Of a stretch of DNA of 24,904 bases, positions 18,160 through 24,904 are shown piece after piece. A model generated the notes under the pieces. That model was not told the DNA's origin. It saw only the letters and a program-made list of their open reading frames with translations, and ran no database searches. Positions within the stretch are counted from its first letter, which is position 1, and the number at the start of each line of letters is the position of its first letter. The DNA comes from Verrucomicrobia bacterium UBA3222 (GTDB lineage Bacteria > Verrucomicrobiota > Verrucomicrobiia > Opitutales > UBA9783), in assembly GCA_002363035.1 (NCBI GenBank), contig DEWA01000007.1:1-24904 (forward strand), given 5' to 3'. The translations under genes were made by a program, and so were the position numbers.

Positions 18160-18202
18160 ATATAAAAGAACAAAGGGTGCGCATATTGCGTACACCCTTT
18201 GT
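18160..18202 (-). terminator. Strong intrinsic terminator of the secreted-protein cluster
   Basis: ACAAAGGGTG (18170-18179) pairs perfectly with CACCCTTTGT (18193-18202), with an inner CGCA/TGCG stem. Read on the minus strand it is followed by TCTTTTATATTTTG. It lies 25 bases after the stop at 18227. Confidence 0.85.
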
Positions 18203-18226
18203 AACTTCAACCAATGGTTCTTGTTA

Positions 18227-19322
18227 TTACCTCACGCCTGGCACAAACAAAGCCTCAACTCTCTCAGGCGCCACCATTCCCTTTGGCATGGAAATATACG
18301 TATAAAAACAATGCCCCAAAGTAATGCTGGTTGAGGTCTCATGCATGAAAAAAACCTCAGACGCACTCGTACTTTCTCCATGCGAGGGCACATCCAGCTC
18401 CTTTGTATCTTGTGACACACCAGCCAATTGCATACTCGCCGGAGCCTGATCTGCTCGCACAAAGATTTTGCGTGCATCGACTACCAACCATTTTTTACCA
18501 CCTTTTTCAACAAGCCGCGGAAATCCGTTCGAATGCCCAGCTCCGTTTTGTTTTAAAGGCATTTTACTGTCTGTTAACGGAAAATTAGGACTATTATTAA
18601 TACCACCCACCTGAAACAAAGCAGACGAAACTGTCGGGCTCGAAGCAAAATCAGGACGCTCACTCCAGGCACTCGGAACTTCCGCATGTTGAACATTGAT
18701 TTCCCTCAGCTCATGGTGCCGTGAATCATAATGATATGGCTCCATCCTATCACTGCTATTCGGCATCAAACTTCCTCCTTCAAATTCATTTTGCTGCCCG
18801 AACCGTCCATTTAAAAACGAGATATCCGATTGTTCGGACGAAGAATTAAAATCCTTTTCAAGATCATCACGAACGGAAGAATTTTCGCCCAAACCCTCGC
18901 TTACTGAATCAGTTAACGACGCGGAACTTGCTCTTTCCGATTGAATTTCATCAAGAAAACCCCGACTGCTTTGATCGTTTTCAACATAGTTTTCAGCGGC
19001 TACGATCGGCTCTTCTTGCGACCTGGGGTTCATTCGATGTTACAGGTTCATCCTTGACATAAGAATCCCGAAGTTCAGACGATTCACTTGAACTTTCCTG
19101 AAGCATCTGCTGTGTAGAAGGTGTTTCATTTCCAACGGATGGCGATTCCATCGGTGTTTCCAGTGGACTCTCTTCTACCGAACGAGCCGGTTCTTGAGTT
19201 TCCGAGGGCTTTTCTGTCTCCGTGGCGACCTGGGGTTCATTCGATGTTACAGGCTGAATATCGACCTCCTTTGCCGCCTCTTCTTTACGAAAACCATCGA
19301 TTTTGATGTCTGCAACAGGCAA
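18227..19322 (-). pseudogene. Low-complexity Ser/Glu-rich secreted-protein tail, broken by stop and frameshift
   Basis: Two reading frames of one apparent gene. The first (19322-18993) continues in the same frame directly after the TAA that ends the upstream 275-aa protein. It has no ATG, beginning LPVADIKIDGFRKEE, and is rich in Glu, Ser, Pro and Thr with the motif PVTSNEPQVA twice. At the second copy the frame breaks. Removing one A near 19000 gives a smooth join (…PQVA-EEPIVAAENYVEN…) into the second frame, which runs to 18227. That part is Ser/Asp-rich, then a compact C-terminal region (GGKKWLVVDARKIFVRADQ, ending ERVEALFVPGVR). Alternatively the second part is a separate gene starting at the ATG at 19033. 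No known domain. Confidence 0.6.
19018..19253. repeat. 29-bp direct repeat, 207 bp apart
   Basis: Two identical 29-base copies at 19018-19046 and 19225-19253, encoding the VTSNEPQVA motif on the minus strand. Their spacing, 207 bases, is a multiple of three. The frameshift in the gene lies right beside the 19018 copy. Confidence 0.9.
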
Positions 19323-20150
19323 TTAGGCACCGTTGTCAAACAGATTTTCGCCATTTTTGTCTTTCACAGCATTTATGAAGTCCTTGGCATCAACTTTTTC
19401 AGGCAACTGTTCTGCGAGATCAGGATTAACCTCGATTTCCCCCTCCTTCGACTCTTTCTTTGATTCAACTGTTTTCTCTTTCCCTGCCTCACCTTCCTTC
19501 TTTTCCTGTTTATCCTTCTTTTCCTGTTTATCCCGAGAATTATTTCCTATCCCTATCTGCGGTATACTGTTGTATTGTATCACGCCACCCGCCGACGAAC
19601 CAGAAGTATACACGAGCTGGTTTTGTTTATCCAAATTGGCATAAATACCTGCCCCCTTAAACGCCTCATACGGAGGATTATCATTTATCACTACGCATTT
19701 ACCTCCAGCCTCTACGCGCACTACACGTTGATTACCAAGTTTAAAATACACCCCGTCGTGCTGGTGTATCCAACTAAAATCAATGGGACACTTTCGTGGC
19801 ATTCGAAGCATCAGATCCGCATAATACTCCGGCATAATATGGTTCTTTCGTATATCACCTACCGATATAATGTGCAAGTGTCTATTATCTGGAAATGTTC
19901 TTATGCAAGTCATCCCACACAAACCTTCAGGACCGCTTATGTAAAAAACGTTTATATCACCAACCTTTTCCATCCCCAAGACATACGCCCCATCTTGAGA
20001 TGTCGTTAGCGGGCGAACACCCTTCACAAATGCACCCCCTTTATATCTATGCTCAACAGTTTCTCCATCATTTCCCGCAAAACCTTCAGTCACCTCCAGC
20101 AACGAAACACACCAACAAAGACAACACAAACGAAAGAGTTTCATAAACAT
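19323..20150 (-). CDS. Secreted protein of unknown function, 275 aa
   Basis: The N-terminus is a signal peptide (KLFRLCCLCWCVSLLEV, cleavage probably near residue 25). A globular part of about 180 residues follows, with several Trp/Tyr/His residues and segments such as GDINVFYISGPEGLCGMTCI. A charged Lys/Glu-rich stretch at about 207-240 contains two exact DKQEKK units, encoded by a tandem 18-bp repeat. The frame ends with a TAA, after which the same frame continues open, so this may be the front of a longer protein. It begins 13 bases after the 407-aa gene and is probably co-transcribed. Codons are more AT-ended than in the atp genes. No domain recognised; a host-interaction effector or surface protein is only inferred. 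Confidence 0.7.
   Translation of the reverse strand: MFMKLFRLCCLCWCVSLLEVTEGFAGNDGETVEHRYKGGAFVKGVRPLTTSQDGAYVLGMEKVGDINVFYISGPEGLCGMTCIRTFPDNRHLHIISVGDIRKNHIMPEYYADLMLRMPRKCPIDFSWIHQHDGVYFKLGNQRVVRVEAGGKCVVINDNPPYEAFKGAGIYANLDKQNQLVYTSGSSAGGVIQYNSIPQIGIGNNSRDKQEKKDKQEKKEGEAGKEKTVESKKESKEGEIEVNPDLAEQLPEKVDAKDFINAVKDKNGENLFDNGA
19496..19531. repeat. Perfect 18-bp tandem duplication in the 275-aa gene
   Basis: Two identical 18-base units, 19496-19513 and 19514-19531, in frame, each coding DKQEKK on the minus strand. Such units expand or contract easily. Confidence 0.9.
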
Positions 20151-20163
20151 TTATACAAAAAAA

Positions 20164-21387
20164 TTACTCTACTGTCTTTTCCTTTGGGAGTAAATAAACG
20201 ATTGATTCGCCTACATCCACCCCAACAACAACAGAACCACCGTAAGAACCACATGCCCTTGTAAATGCAAACCTGCATTTCAAATCATCCTTTTCTTTTA
20301 AGGATATTTTACCCACAAAAATCGTATTAACGTAACTTGTCAATTTAGGCGTATACCCGATCGTTTCATATAATAGAGAATCTTTGCCATTGCGTACTTG
20401 TAACAAAGGATAACTCGCTACACAAAGATCCTTTCCGTTGGTGATAGGTAAAAAGGCAAAAAAATACCAATCCCCCGTATTGCGAAAATGCACAAATGGC
20501 ACATTACCATCCTCTTCCATAAAAACATCACCTTTGGCATTAAAAAAAGGCACACTACCTTTTTCATCGTATGTCAACCATCCTGCATTAGGAATACCAG
20601 TAATGCCTCTTTGGATAGTACCGCTAGAGGAAGACCAATCTAATCGACTAAGAAGAGAAAACTTAGTATTATTTCGCAAAGATAATATACCATCTCCAAC
20701 ATTTACGATTTTTCCTGTATCTTTATAGTTTAAAATCCTAGTGGTTATCTTTCCACGATTCTCTACACACGCCTCAAAGAGGCAAAGCACATCCGAAGAT
20801 AAAATATAGTTACGAAACTTCGTGCACCGTCCAAGTACAACAACATCTGCGGATATTTCCGAAAGATTTTCAAAAAAATTACAACGCTCTACACAAAAAA
20901 TCGAAGCTTTTAAACCATCACGAACCAAAACATCTGTGTTGCACACATATAAACTATCATCTTTCGAACCACCGCTAATTTCAAGACGATCACCCTTACC
21001 ACTGGCAAAATGAAAAGTCCCCACATCGAAAAACACTCGCCCCGTGTTATCGGTAACAAACGAATTTATGACAGTCATAAAAGACGATTGGATAACCTCC
21101 ATCCTATAATGTCCATTGATTTCATCCTTGACTATTGCATACCTCACCTCATCCAACACATTTTCCTCTGCATCCCTAACCTCTATTTTTTTTCCGTTCG
21201 CCCCATCCTTACTTACCGTAATATGCCAATTTCCGGCCCAGATCTTACTCAGCCCTCCTCCCGGCACGTGGACACCACCCATACCTACGCCGACGCCCAT
21301 GGCGAGCGCTCCGACCTTAACCCAACCCGGCATAGATCTGCCGAGTTCCTGTATACATTTATGATATTTATTCATAGATTCAGACAT
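20164..21387 (-). CDS. Exported beta-solenoid-like protein of unknown function, 407 aa
   Basis: No known domain is certain. The N-terminus (MNKYHKCIQELGRSMPGWVK, then hydrophobic Gly-rich VGALAMGVGVGMGG) has a long polar n-region before the hydrophobic core, as in extended signal peptides of large surface proteins. Residues about 145-245 show repeats of about 18-20 residues with alternating hydrophobics (LKASIFCVERCNFFENLSE, ISADVVVLGRCTKFRNYIL, SSDVLCLFEACVENRGKI), suggesting a right-handed beta-solenoid such as bactofilin or filamentous adhesins. The C-terminal part is beta-rich. GGAAAA lies six to eight bases before the ATG. The 275-aa secreted protein follows in the same operon. A surface or periplasmic structural or host-contact role is inferred. 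Confidence 0.7.
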   Translation of the reverse strand: MSESMNKYHKCIQELGRSMPGWVKVGALAMGVGVGMGGVHVPGGGLSKIWAGNWHITVSKDGANGKKIEVRDAEENVLDEVRYAIVKDEINGHYRMEVIQSSFMTVINSFVTDNTGRVFFDVGTFHFASGKGDRLEISGGSKDDSLYVCNTDVLVRDGLKASIFCVERCNFFENLSEISADVVVLGRCTKFRNYILSSDVLCLFEACVENRGKITTRILNYKDTGKIVNVGDGILSLRNNTKFSLLSRLDWSSSSGTIQRGITGIPNAGWLTYDEKGSVPFFNAKGDVFMEEDGNVPFVHFRNTGDWYFFAFLPITNGKDLCVASYPLLQVRNGKDSLLYETIGYTPKLTSYVNTIFVGKISLKEKDDLKCRFAFTRACGSYGGSVVVGVDVGESIVYLLPKEKTVE

Positions 21388-21410
21388 AGATTTTCCATAA
21401 AATATCCGTT

Positions 21411-21897
21411 ATGCGAACAAGTTTCCCCGGAACCGCCTTTAACGGTTCCGCAATTTTTGATGACGATGGATTGCGCGATAATGGTTCTGTTAATCAAGAA
21501 GTTGTGTGCATTTTGGAGCACGAAGTTGTTTGCAGTGAGTTTTTTGCCCTTTTTCGATCTCAACGGTCGTATCGGCATGAACATGCAAATTTGCATGCAC
21601 GTCACCGCGGCAAAGGGTGATTATATCCTCTCGGTCGCATTCAATAAGGAAGCTTCCGAGGTAAAATCGGAAGGCGTCATGCGTAACGATGAGCAAACGC
21701 ATAACCTTTCCGGTTTCAAATTGCTCGAAGACGATATGGCCGTCTTTTTCTCTTCGGTAAGAAAAACAATCCCGTTTACGGGTGTTTTCCGCAACGACGG
21801 TTATAAGTCCGTCATTTTTTCGCACATCCGGTCGACAAATTTCGCCGGCATCGGCGAAACAACAAAAATCAGAACAATTTTCCGACATCCTCTCTAA
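21411..21897 (+). pseudogene. Frameshifted plus-strand gene, possibly bactofilin-like
   Basis: The first frame runs from the ATG at 21411 (MRTSFPGTAFNGSAIFDDDG…) to about 21550. The protein then continues in the next frame (FDLNGRIGMNMQICMHV…) to a TAA at 21895. Removing one T from the run at 21554-21558 would join them into about 160 aa. The start PGTxFxG…GLRxxGSV resembles the opening of bactofilins, and beta-strand-like repeats follow, but this is tentative. A perfect intrinsic terminator overlaps the stop codon, which supports plus-strand transcription. The antisense strand is also open (21490-21921), with a Cys-rich, less natural composition. No Shine-Dalgarno is seen. It is divergent from the 407-aa gene with only 23 bases between starts. 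Confidence 0.45.
21429..21458 (+). terminator. Hairpin with T-run near the start of the plus-strand ORF
   Basis: GGAACCG-CCTTTAA-CGGTTCC (21429-21449) followed by GCAATTTTT. It has the shape of an intrinsic terminator or attenuator on the plus strand, but sits inside the first codons of the 21411 ORF. It is also 42 bases upstream of the divergent 407-aa gene's start. Confidence 0.45.
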
Positions 21898-21914
21898 CAC
21901 CAGAGAGGTTTTTT
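21889..21914 (+). terminator. Strong intrinsic terminator
   Basis: CCTCTCT-AACACC-AGAGAGG then six T residues. A perfect seven-pair stem with a six-base loop; the TAA of the upstream ORF lies within it. Orientation is plus only, because the A-run is on the other side for the minus strand. Confidence 0.9.
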
Positions 21915-21997
21915 CTGTCAAGCTTTTTTACACTTTTTTAAAAAAAACTTGCGGAGGGTATAGAAGTGGAGGTAGGGATACAAAAAGGAACCGTCCG

Positions 21998-22056
21998 TCT
22001 CTTACGGCTGAAGAGATGTTTTAGGACTCTAGGATGCTTTTATACTAAATAAAAGC
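21998..22056. other. Two further hairpins in the spacer before truB
   Basis: TCTCTT-ACGGCTG-AAGAGA (21998-22016) followed by TGTTTT, and GCTTTTAT-ACTAA-ATAAAAGC (22036-22056), both perfect. They lie in a 220-bp AT-rich non-coding spacer and could be parts of a small RNA or of terminators. No gene seen. Confidence 0.35.
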
Positions 22057-22121
22057 GGAGGGCAAGGGAAAAAGACATTAAGAAGTAAAGCGGAGCAATA
22101 AATTTGCGAGAGTTCTCTTTA

Positions 22122-22439
22122 TTATTGCCCGTTAAAATCTTCCGCCGGTACAAGATACTGCCTCAATAACGCGGGCTCTTCAAGCAACGCATCGAGCGGA
22201 ACGGCTCGATCGACGGAGAAAATGCCGCTGTGTGTGCGGCGTAATTGCGCTAAATGCCCGCCGCAGTTAAGTTTTGCGCCGATGTCGTGCGCTAAGGATC
22301 GAATGTAGATGCCTTTGGAACAACAAACGCGAAGATGAAGATTCGGTGCGTCGTAGCTTAGAAGATCGCATTGGAAAATCGTGATGAAATTGGGAGCGGA
22401 GACCGGGATAAATGGATAACAGACAATCCCTGTACGCAA
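22122..22439 (-). pseudogene. truB: TruB (tRNA pseudouridine-55 synthase) C-terminal remnant
   Basis: TruB makes pseudouridine 55 in the T loop of tRNAs. The fragment contains the family's second-half signature NLHLRVCCSKGIYIRSLAHD followed by IGAKLNCGGHLAQLRRTHSG and FSVDRAV, very close to intact TruB. The first half, including the catalytic Asp motif, is absent: upstream lies the stop of the sugar-phosphate transporter gene, in the same frame, only four codons before. With about 105 codons and no proper start (TTG only), it is almost certainly inactive. An inverted repeat GCAATAA/TTATTGC (22095-22101 and 22122-22128) overlaps its stop. Confidence 0.85.
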
Positions 22440-22448
22440 TCCAACCCG

Positions 22449-23795
22449 CTAACGCCTTCCCTGTTTGGGCTTTTTCAGCGTCAGCATAAAGAATAAACCG
22501 CCGAGAAAAGAAGCAACGAGAAATGTTAAGTACACCGACTGCCAACCGTACACATCGGAGAGTTTGACAAGACCGATGCCGCTGGCGGATGCCGCCAGAT
22601 ACCCGAAAGTGCCCGTCATCGCCGCACCCGTTGCCGCGGCTTTCTTGGAACCGAATTCCGCACCCGATAACCCGCCGAGCACCTGCGAGCCGTAGACGAA
22701 GAAGCCGACGCAAAACCAAAAGAGGTAATCGACCCAACGGCAGGTAACGAAAATTTGCCCGAGCGTTTCTTGCCAAACGGTGTTGCATGCCCAATAAAAT
22801 CCCATCACGACACCCATCAGCATCATCATGAGGCACCCGCACAAACCGCGCTTCGTATGCATGAATTTATCCGTGAACCAGCCGATAAACAGACCGCCGA
22901 ACAAACCGCCGACTTCGGTTCCGGCAAACTTCAATCCGGCTTCCATGACGGTGCACTTCTGCGTTTGGACGATGAGTACCGGTCCCCAGCAGAGCAGTCC
23001 CGATCGCACAAAATAGACAAAAAAATTCGCGATGCACACAAGCCACAGGCGACCGTTGTGCAAAATGTGATTGCGAAACATTTGTCCGAACGATTCGTCG
23101 CTCGCATCCTCCGAAGTTTCCGTTTTTACAACCGGCAAATGTTCAAATTCCTCGACGGACGGCAGACCGATGGATTCCGGCGTATCGCGCAACCGTTCCC
23201 AGACCCAAAGGCTGAAGAGAAGGCTGATAATTGCCGGAATAATGAAAAGCAAACGCCAACTGCCGTATTCCAACAACTTTGCACCACCGACAAGCACCAC
23301 AATCGAACCGATTTGGTGCGAACAGTTGATGATACCCCAGCGCGTGCCGATTTGCTGCGGTCCGAACCATTGCGTGAGGGTGCGCGATACCGACGGCCAC
23401 CCCATGGATTGAAAAACGGCATTCACTGCGTACAGAATGCCGAAAACGACGGACGATTCCCAACAACCCGCCAACAGACTGCAACACGCCGCCAAAGCCA
23501 ATCCGACGGGCATAAACAAACGTGCATCGGAGCGATCGCAAATCGAGCCCGCCACCATTTTAAAGACACCATAGACGACGGAGAACGCCGAAAACGCCCA
23601 ACCGATCGCCTCCATCGAAAAGGGACACTTGTCGGACGTACGCAACATTGTGAAATTCTGCCGCACCAGATAGTATGCGGCGTAGCCGACAATCAGCGCA
23701 TACGTCAGCCGAAAACGCCAATAGCGGTATTGACGGTTGATTTCGGTGGGATCGCAAACAGTTGAACAAGGGATCGAGTTTTTCTGAGAAGGCAT
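22449..23795 (-). CDS. Organophosphate/sugar-phosphate transporter, UhpC/GlpT-type MFS
   Basis: An inner-membrane carrier of 448 aa with twelve hydrophobic helices. MFS motif A-like CDRSDARLFMPVGL follows helix 2, and QSMGWPSVSRTLTQWFG is the hallmark of the organophosphate:phosphate antiporter family (UhpT, UhpC, GlpT, PgtP). The family exchanges hexose-phosphate or glycerol-3-phosphate for phosphate. Chlamydiae use a UhpC to take glucose-6-phosphate from the host, which fits the nucleotide translocase in this window. The frame is open to 23915, but the extra 40 residues are not family-like; the ATG at 23795 (MPSQKNSIPC) is preferred. A TATACT box upstream is a weak promoter candidate. The truB remnant abuts its 3' end. 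Confidence 0.9.
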   Translation of the reverse strand: MPSQKNSIPCSTVCDPTEINRQYRYWRFRLTYALIVGYAAYYLVRQNFTMLRTSDKCPFSMEAIGWAFSAFSVVYGVFKMVAGSICDRSDARLFMPVGLALAACCSLLAGCWESSVVFGILYAVNAVFQSMGWPSVSRTLTQWFGPQQIGTRWGIINCSHQIGSIVVLVGGAKLLEYGSWRLLFIIPAIISLLFSLWVWERLRDTPESIGLPSVEEFEHLPVVKTETSEDASDESFGQMFRNHILHNGRLWLVCIANFFVYFVRSGLLCWGPVLIVQTQKCTVMEAGLKFAGTEVGGLFGGLFIGWFTDKFMHTKRGLCGCLMMMLMGVVMGFYWACNTVWQETLGQIFVTCRWVDYLFWFCVGFFVYGSQVLGGLSGAEFGSKKAAATGAAMTGTFGYLAASASGIGLVKLSDVYGWQSVYLTFLVASFLGGLFFMLTLKKPKQGRR

Positions 23796-23847
23796 ATCTA
23801 TGTCGTTGGCATTATTAAGTGCACTTATTGAAACAAAATTGAATGTT

Positions 23848-23875
23848 TTTAACAATACAAAAGTGATAGTATAAT
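23848..23875 (+). promoter_or_regulatory. Putative promoter of the FkbM-type gene
   Basis: TTTAAC (23848-23853), 16-base spacer, perfect TATAAT (23870-23875), about 70 bases before the ATG at 23948, in the divergent region shared with the transporter gene. Confidence 0.5.
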
Positions 23876-23947
23876 TATGAGATGTTACATGCCATTTATT
23901 GACTTTTAACCCCATGATATTGTACCGTAAGATGATTTTATAAGATT

Positions 23948-24849
23948 ATGTTTTTCGAGAGATTATTTAGATATTCGAAAACAGTACCTGTCATACCTTT
24001 TTCCTGCAGGAGATTGTATGAGCATCGGTGGATTTCTTTATGGAATCGCTATGTTTCTCCTCATACGTTTGTTCGTCTGTTGGATTTGGGTTCACGCAAC
24101 GGTTTAAAAGAAGCCGCTGTTTTTGCGCCGCTACGGTATCTTAAAAATGCGAGTGCCGTTGGTGTTGAACCTGACGAGGAGGAGGCGGAACGGTTGAGCA
24201 ATCTGGTGAATACGAGAAAATCTTCGCCGAAGGCGTTGCCGGATACACAGGCGAGGCTGTTCTTCACGTCTTAAATCCGTTGTGTTCGTCGATCAAACGA
24301 GTGAATAAGGCGTTGCTTGATGATTACGGTTTCCACATAGATTTGTATCGCGATACCGGCAGACGCGTTCCTATTCAGGTGAAAACTCCCGACGATCTGC
24401 TTGGAGACGATAAAGTGTTTGATTTTATTAAGACCGATATTCACGGTGTTGAGTATGAAGTTTTGGCTTCGATGAGCGATGCGCTTTGGGAGAATGCGAC
24501 GGGAATTTACGTGGAAACGAGAACCATTCCGTTTTACGAAGGTGAACATACGTTGGATGAAATTGCGAAATTGATGAAAGACAGAGGATTTTGTTGGTTA
24601 TTCAGTCGTGATGGTGCAGGACATCCTTTTTGTTCCGAATATGATGTCTTTTTCGTAAAAGATCCGCGTACCATTCGGACAGTCGAGCAAGCCTTAAAGC
24701 ATTGCTTGGCGGGATTACTGGTAGGGAGATTTGAATATGTAAGGTATATTTTACGGTTTTACAAGGAGCGTTATGGAGCTTGCGAGGTGCTCGATACGTT
24801 TGGGAGAAAAGCGTGTAGGCTTTTTCTGTTGTCTCCTGAGCATGCGTAA
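23948..24849 (+). pseudogene. FkbM-family methyltransferase split by a frameshift
   Basis: SAM-dependent O-methyltransferases of this family (Methyltransf_21) often modify glycans or polyketides. The first frame (23948-24274) holds the SAM-binding motif LLDLGSRNG (about residues 45-52) and VGVEPDEEEAERL. The match then continues in the other frame from about 24200 (EYEKIFAEGVAGYTGEAVLH, then CSSIKRVNKALL) through the family block DFIKTDIHGVEYEVLASM and ETRTIPFYEGEHTLDEI to the TAA at 24849. Adding one G in the GG at 24207 would give one protein of about 300 aa. It is either a recent pseudogene or a sequence error. The role is probably surface-glycan modification, like the O-antigen-ligase-like gene. 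Confidence 0.85.
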
Positions 24850-24904
24850 CAGGTTTTGCAATTGCACTTCGTATTTTTCTCCTTTACGCACGTCGTAAGC
24901 TCTT
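24850..24904. other. Window end, no gene assigned
   Basis: The last 55 bases contain a palindromic TGCAATTGCA. The minus strand is open from the window edge to about 24753, antisense to the end of the methyltransferase; I do not recognise it and cannot tell whether a real gene enters from outside. Confidence 0.3.

Larger units (their letters stand above)
17854..18226. other. Intergenic region with possible coding relic
   Basis: AT-rich spacer between the Tol-like cluster and the convergent secreted-protein cluster. Apart from the two hairpins annotated separately, the minus strand 17903-18100 reads as a protein-like stretch (…ILPQIFLVSDGNFIASPF…) that has no start outside the terminator. It may be a gene remnant. 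Nothing else recognised. Confidence 0.35.

Noticed and set aside
22755..23765. Long plus-strand open frame of 336 codons
   Set aside because: It is exactly antisense to the sugar-phosphate transporter, whose motifs and helices are clear; its translation is Arg/His/Gln-rich shadow sequence.
24753..24904. Partial minus-strand ORF entering from the window end
   Set aside because: Antisense to the methyltransferase end, no recognisable motif, cannot be judged without the neighbouring sequence.

Overview
The window looks like a chromosomal piece of a host-associated, probably intracellular, Gram-negative bacterium. The best guess at lineage is Verrucomicrobiota (Opitutae / Puniceicoccales-like), at moderate confidence. 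Three things point there: the ATP synthase a subunit has an N-terminal leader and sequence blocks I associate with Opitutae; the small protein after dnaA resembles a family I know from that group; and a lipoprotein/TolQ/TolR-type cluster is present. An intracellular lifestyle is inferred from a chlamydia/rickettsia-type nucleotide translocase and a UhpC/GlpT-type sugar-phosphate transporter in the same window. No rRNA, insertion sequence, phage or CRISPR array is visible.

Layout. 1-495 is the 3' end of dnaA. 886-1362 is a conserved small protein. 1723-4098 is an O-antigen-ligase-like membrane protein with C-terminal TPRs, followed closely by an AlkD-type DNA glycosylase (4106-4777). On the minus strand come the nucleotide translocase (5032-6555), then a canonical atpBEFHAGDC operon (13680 down to 7155) with a YbgC-type thioesterase overlapping atpC. 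Upstream of atpB are a small ORF and a CPBP membrane protease, preceded by an extended -10 promoter and a tRNA-Val(GAC). From 15458 to 17853 a plus-strand set encodes a BamD-like TPR lipoprotein, a TolQ/ExbB protein, a 78-aa membrane-anchored protein and a TolR/ExbD-like protein whose usual membrane Asp is Asn.

From about 17860 to 22130 the sequence becomes AT-rich and accessory. It holds a minus-strand cluster of secreted proteins of unknown function (a beta-solenoid-like 407-aa protein, a 275-aa signal-peptide protein, and a low-complexity tail broken by a stop and a frameshift, closed by a strong terminator). Next to it is a frameshifted plus-strand ORF with its own perfect terminator. Then come a 5'-truncated truB remnant, the sugar-phosphate transporter (22449-23795) and a FkbM-type methyltransferase split by a frameshift (23948-24849).

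Taken together, the core genes (ATP synthase, dnaA, tRNA) are intact and tightly packed, while several surface, secreted or dispensable genes carry single-base frameshifts or truncations. This is the pattern of a genome in the course of reduction. The cell appears able both to make ATP with its own F-type synthase and to import nucleotides and sugar phosphates. No wholly new multi-gene system could be proven. The strongest novelty candidates are the secreted-protein island at 18227-21914 and the Tol-like cluster with a non-protonatable TolR/ExbD.
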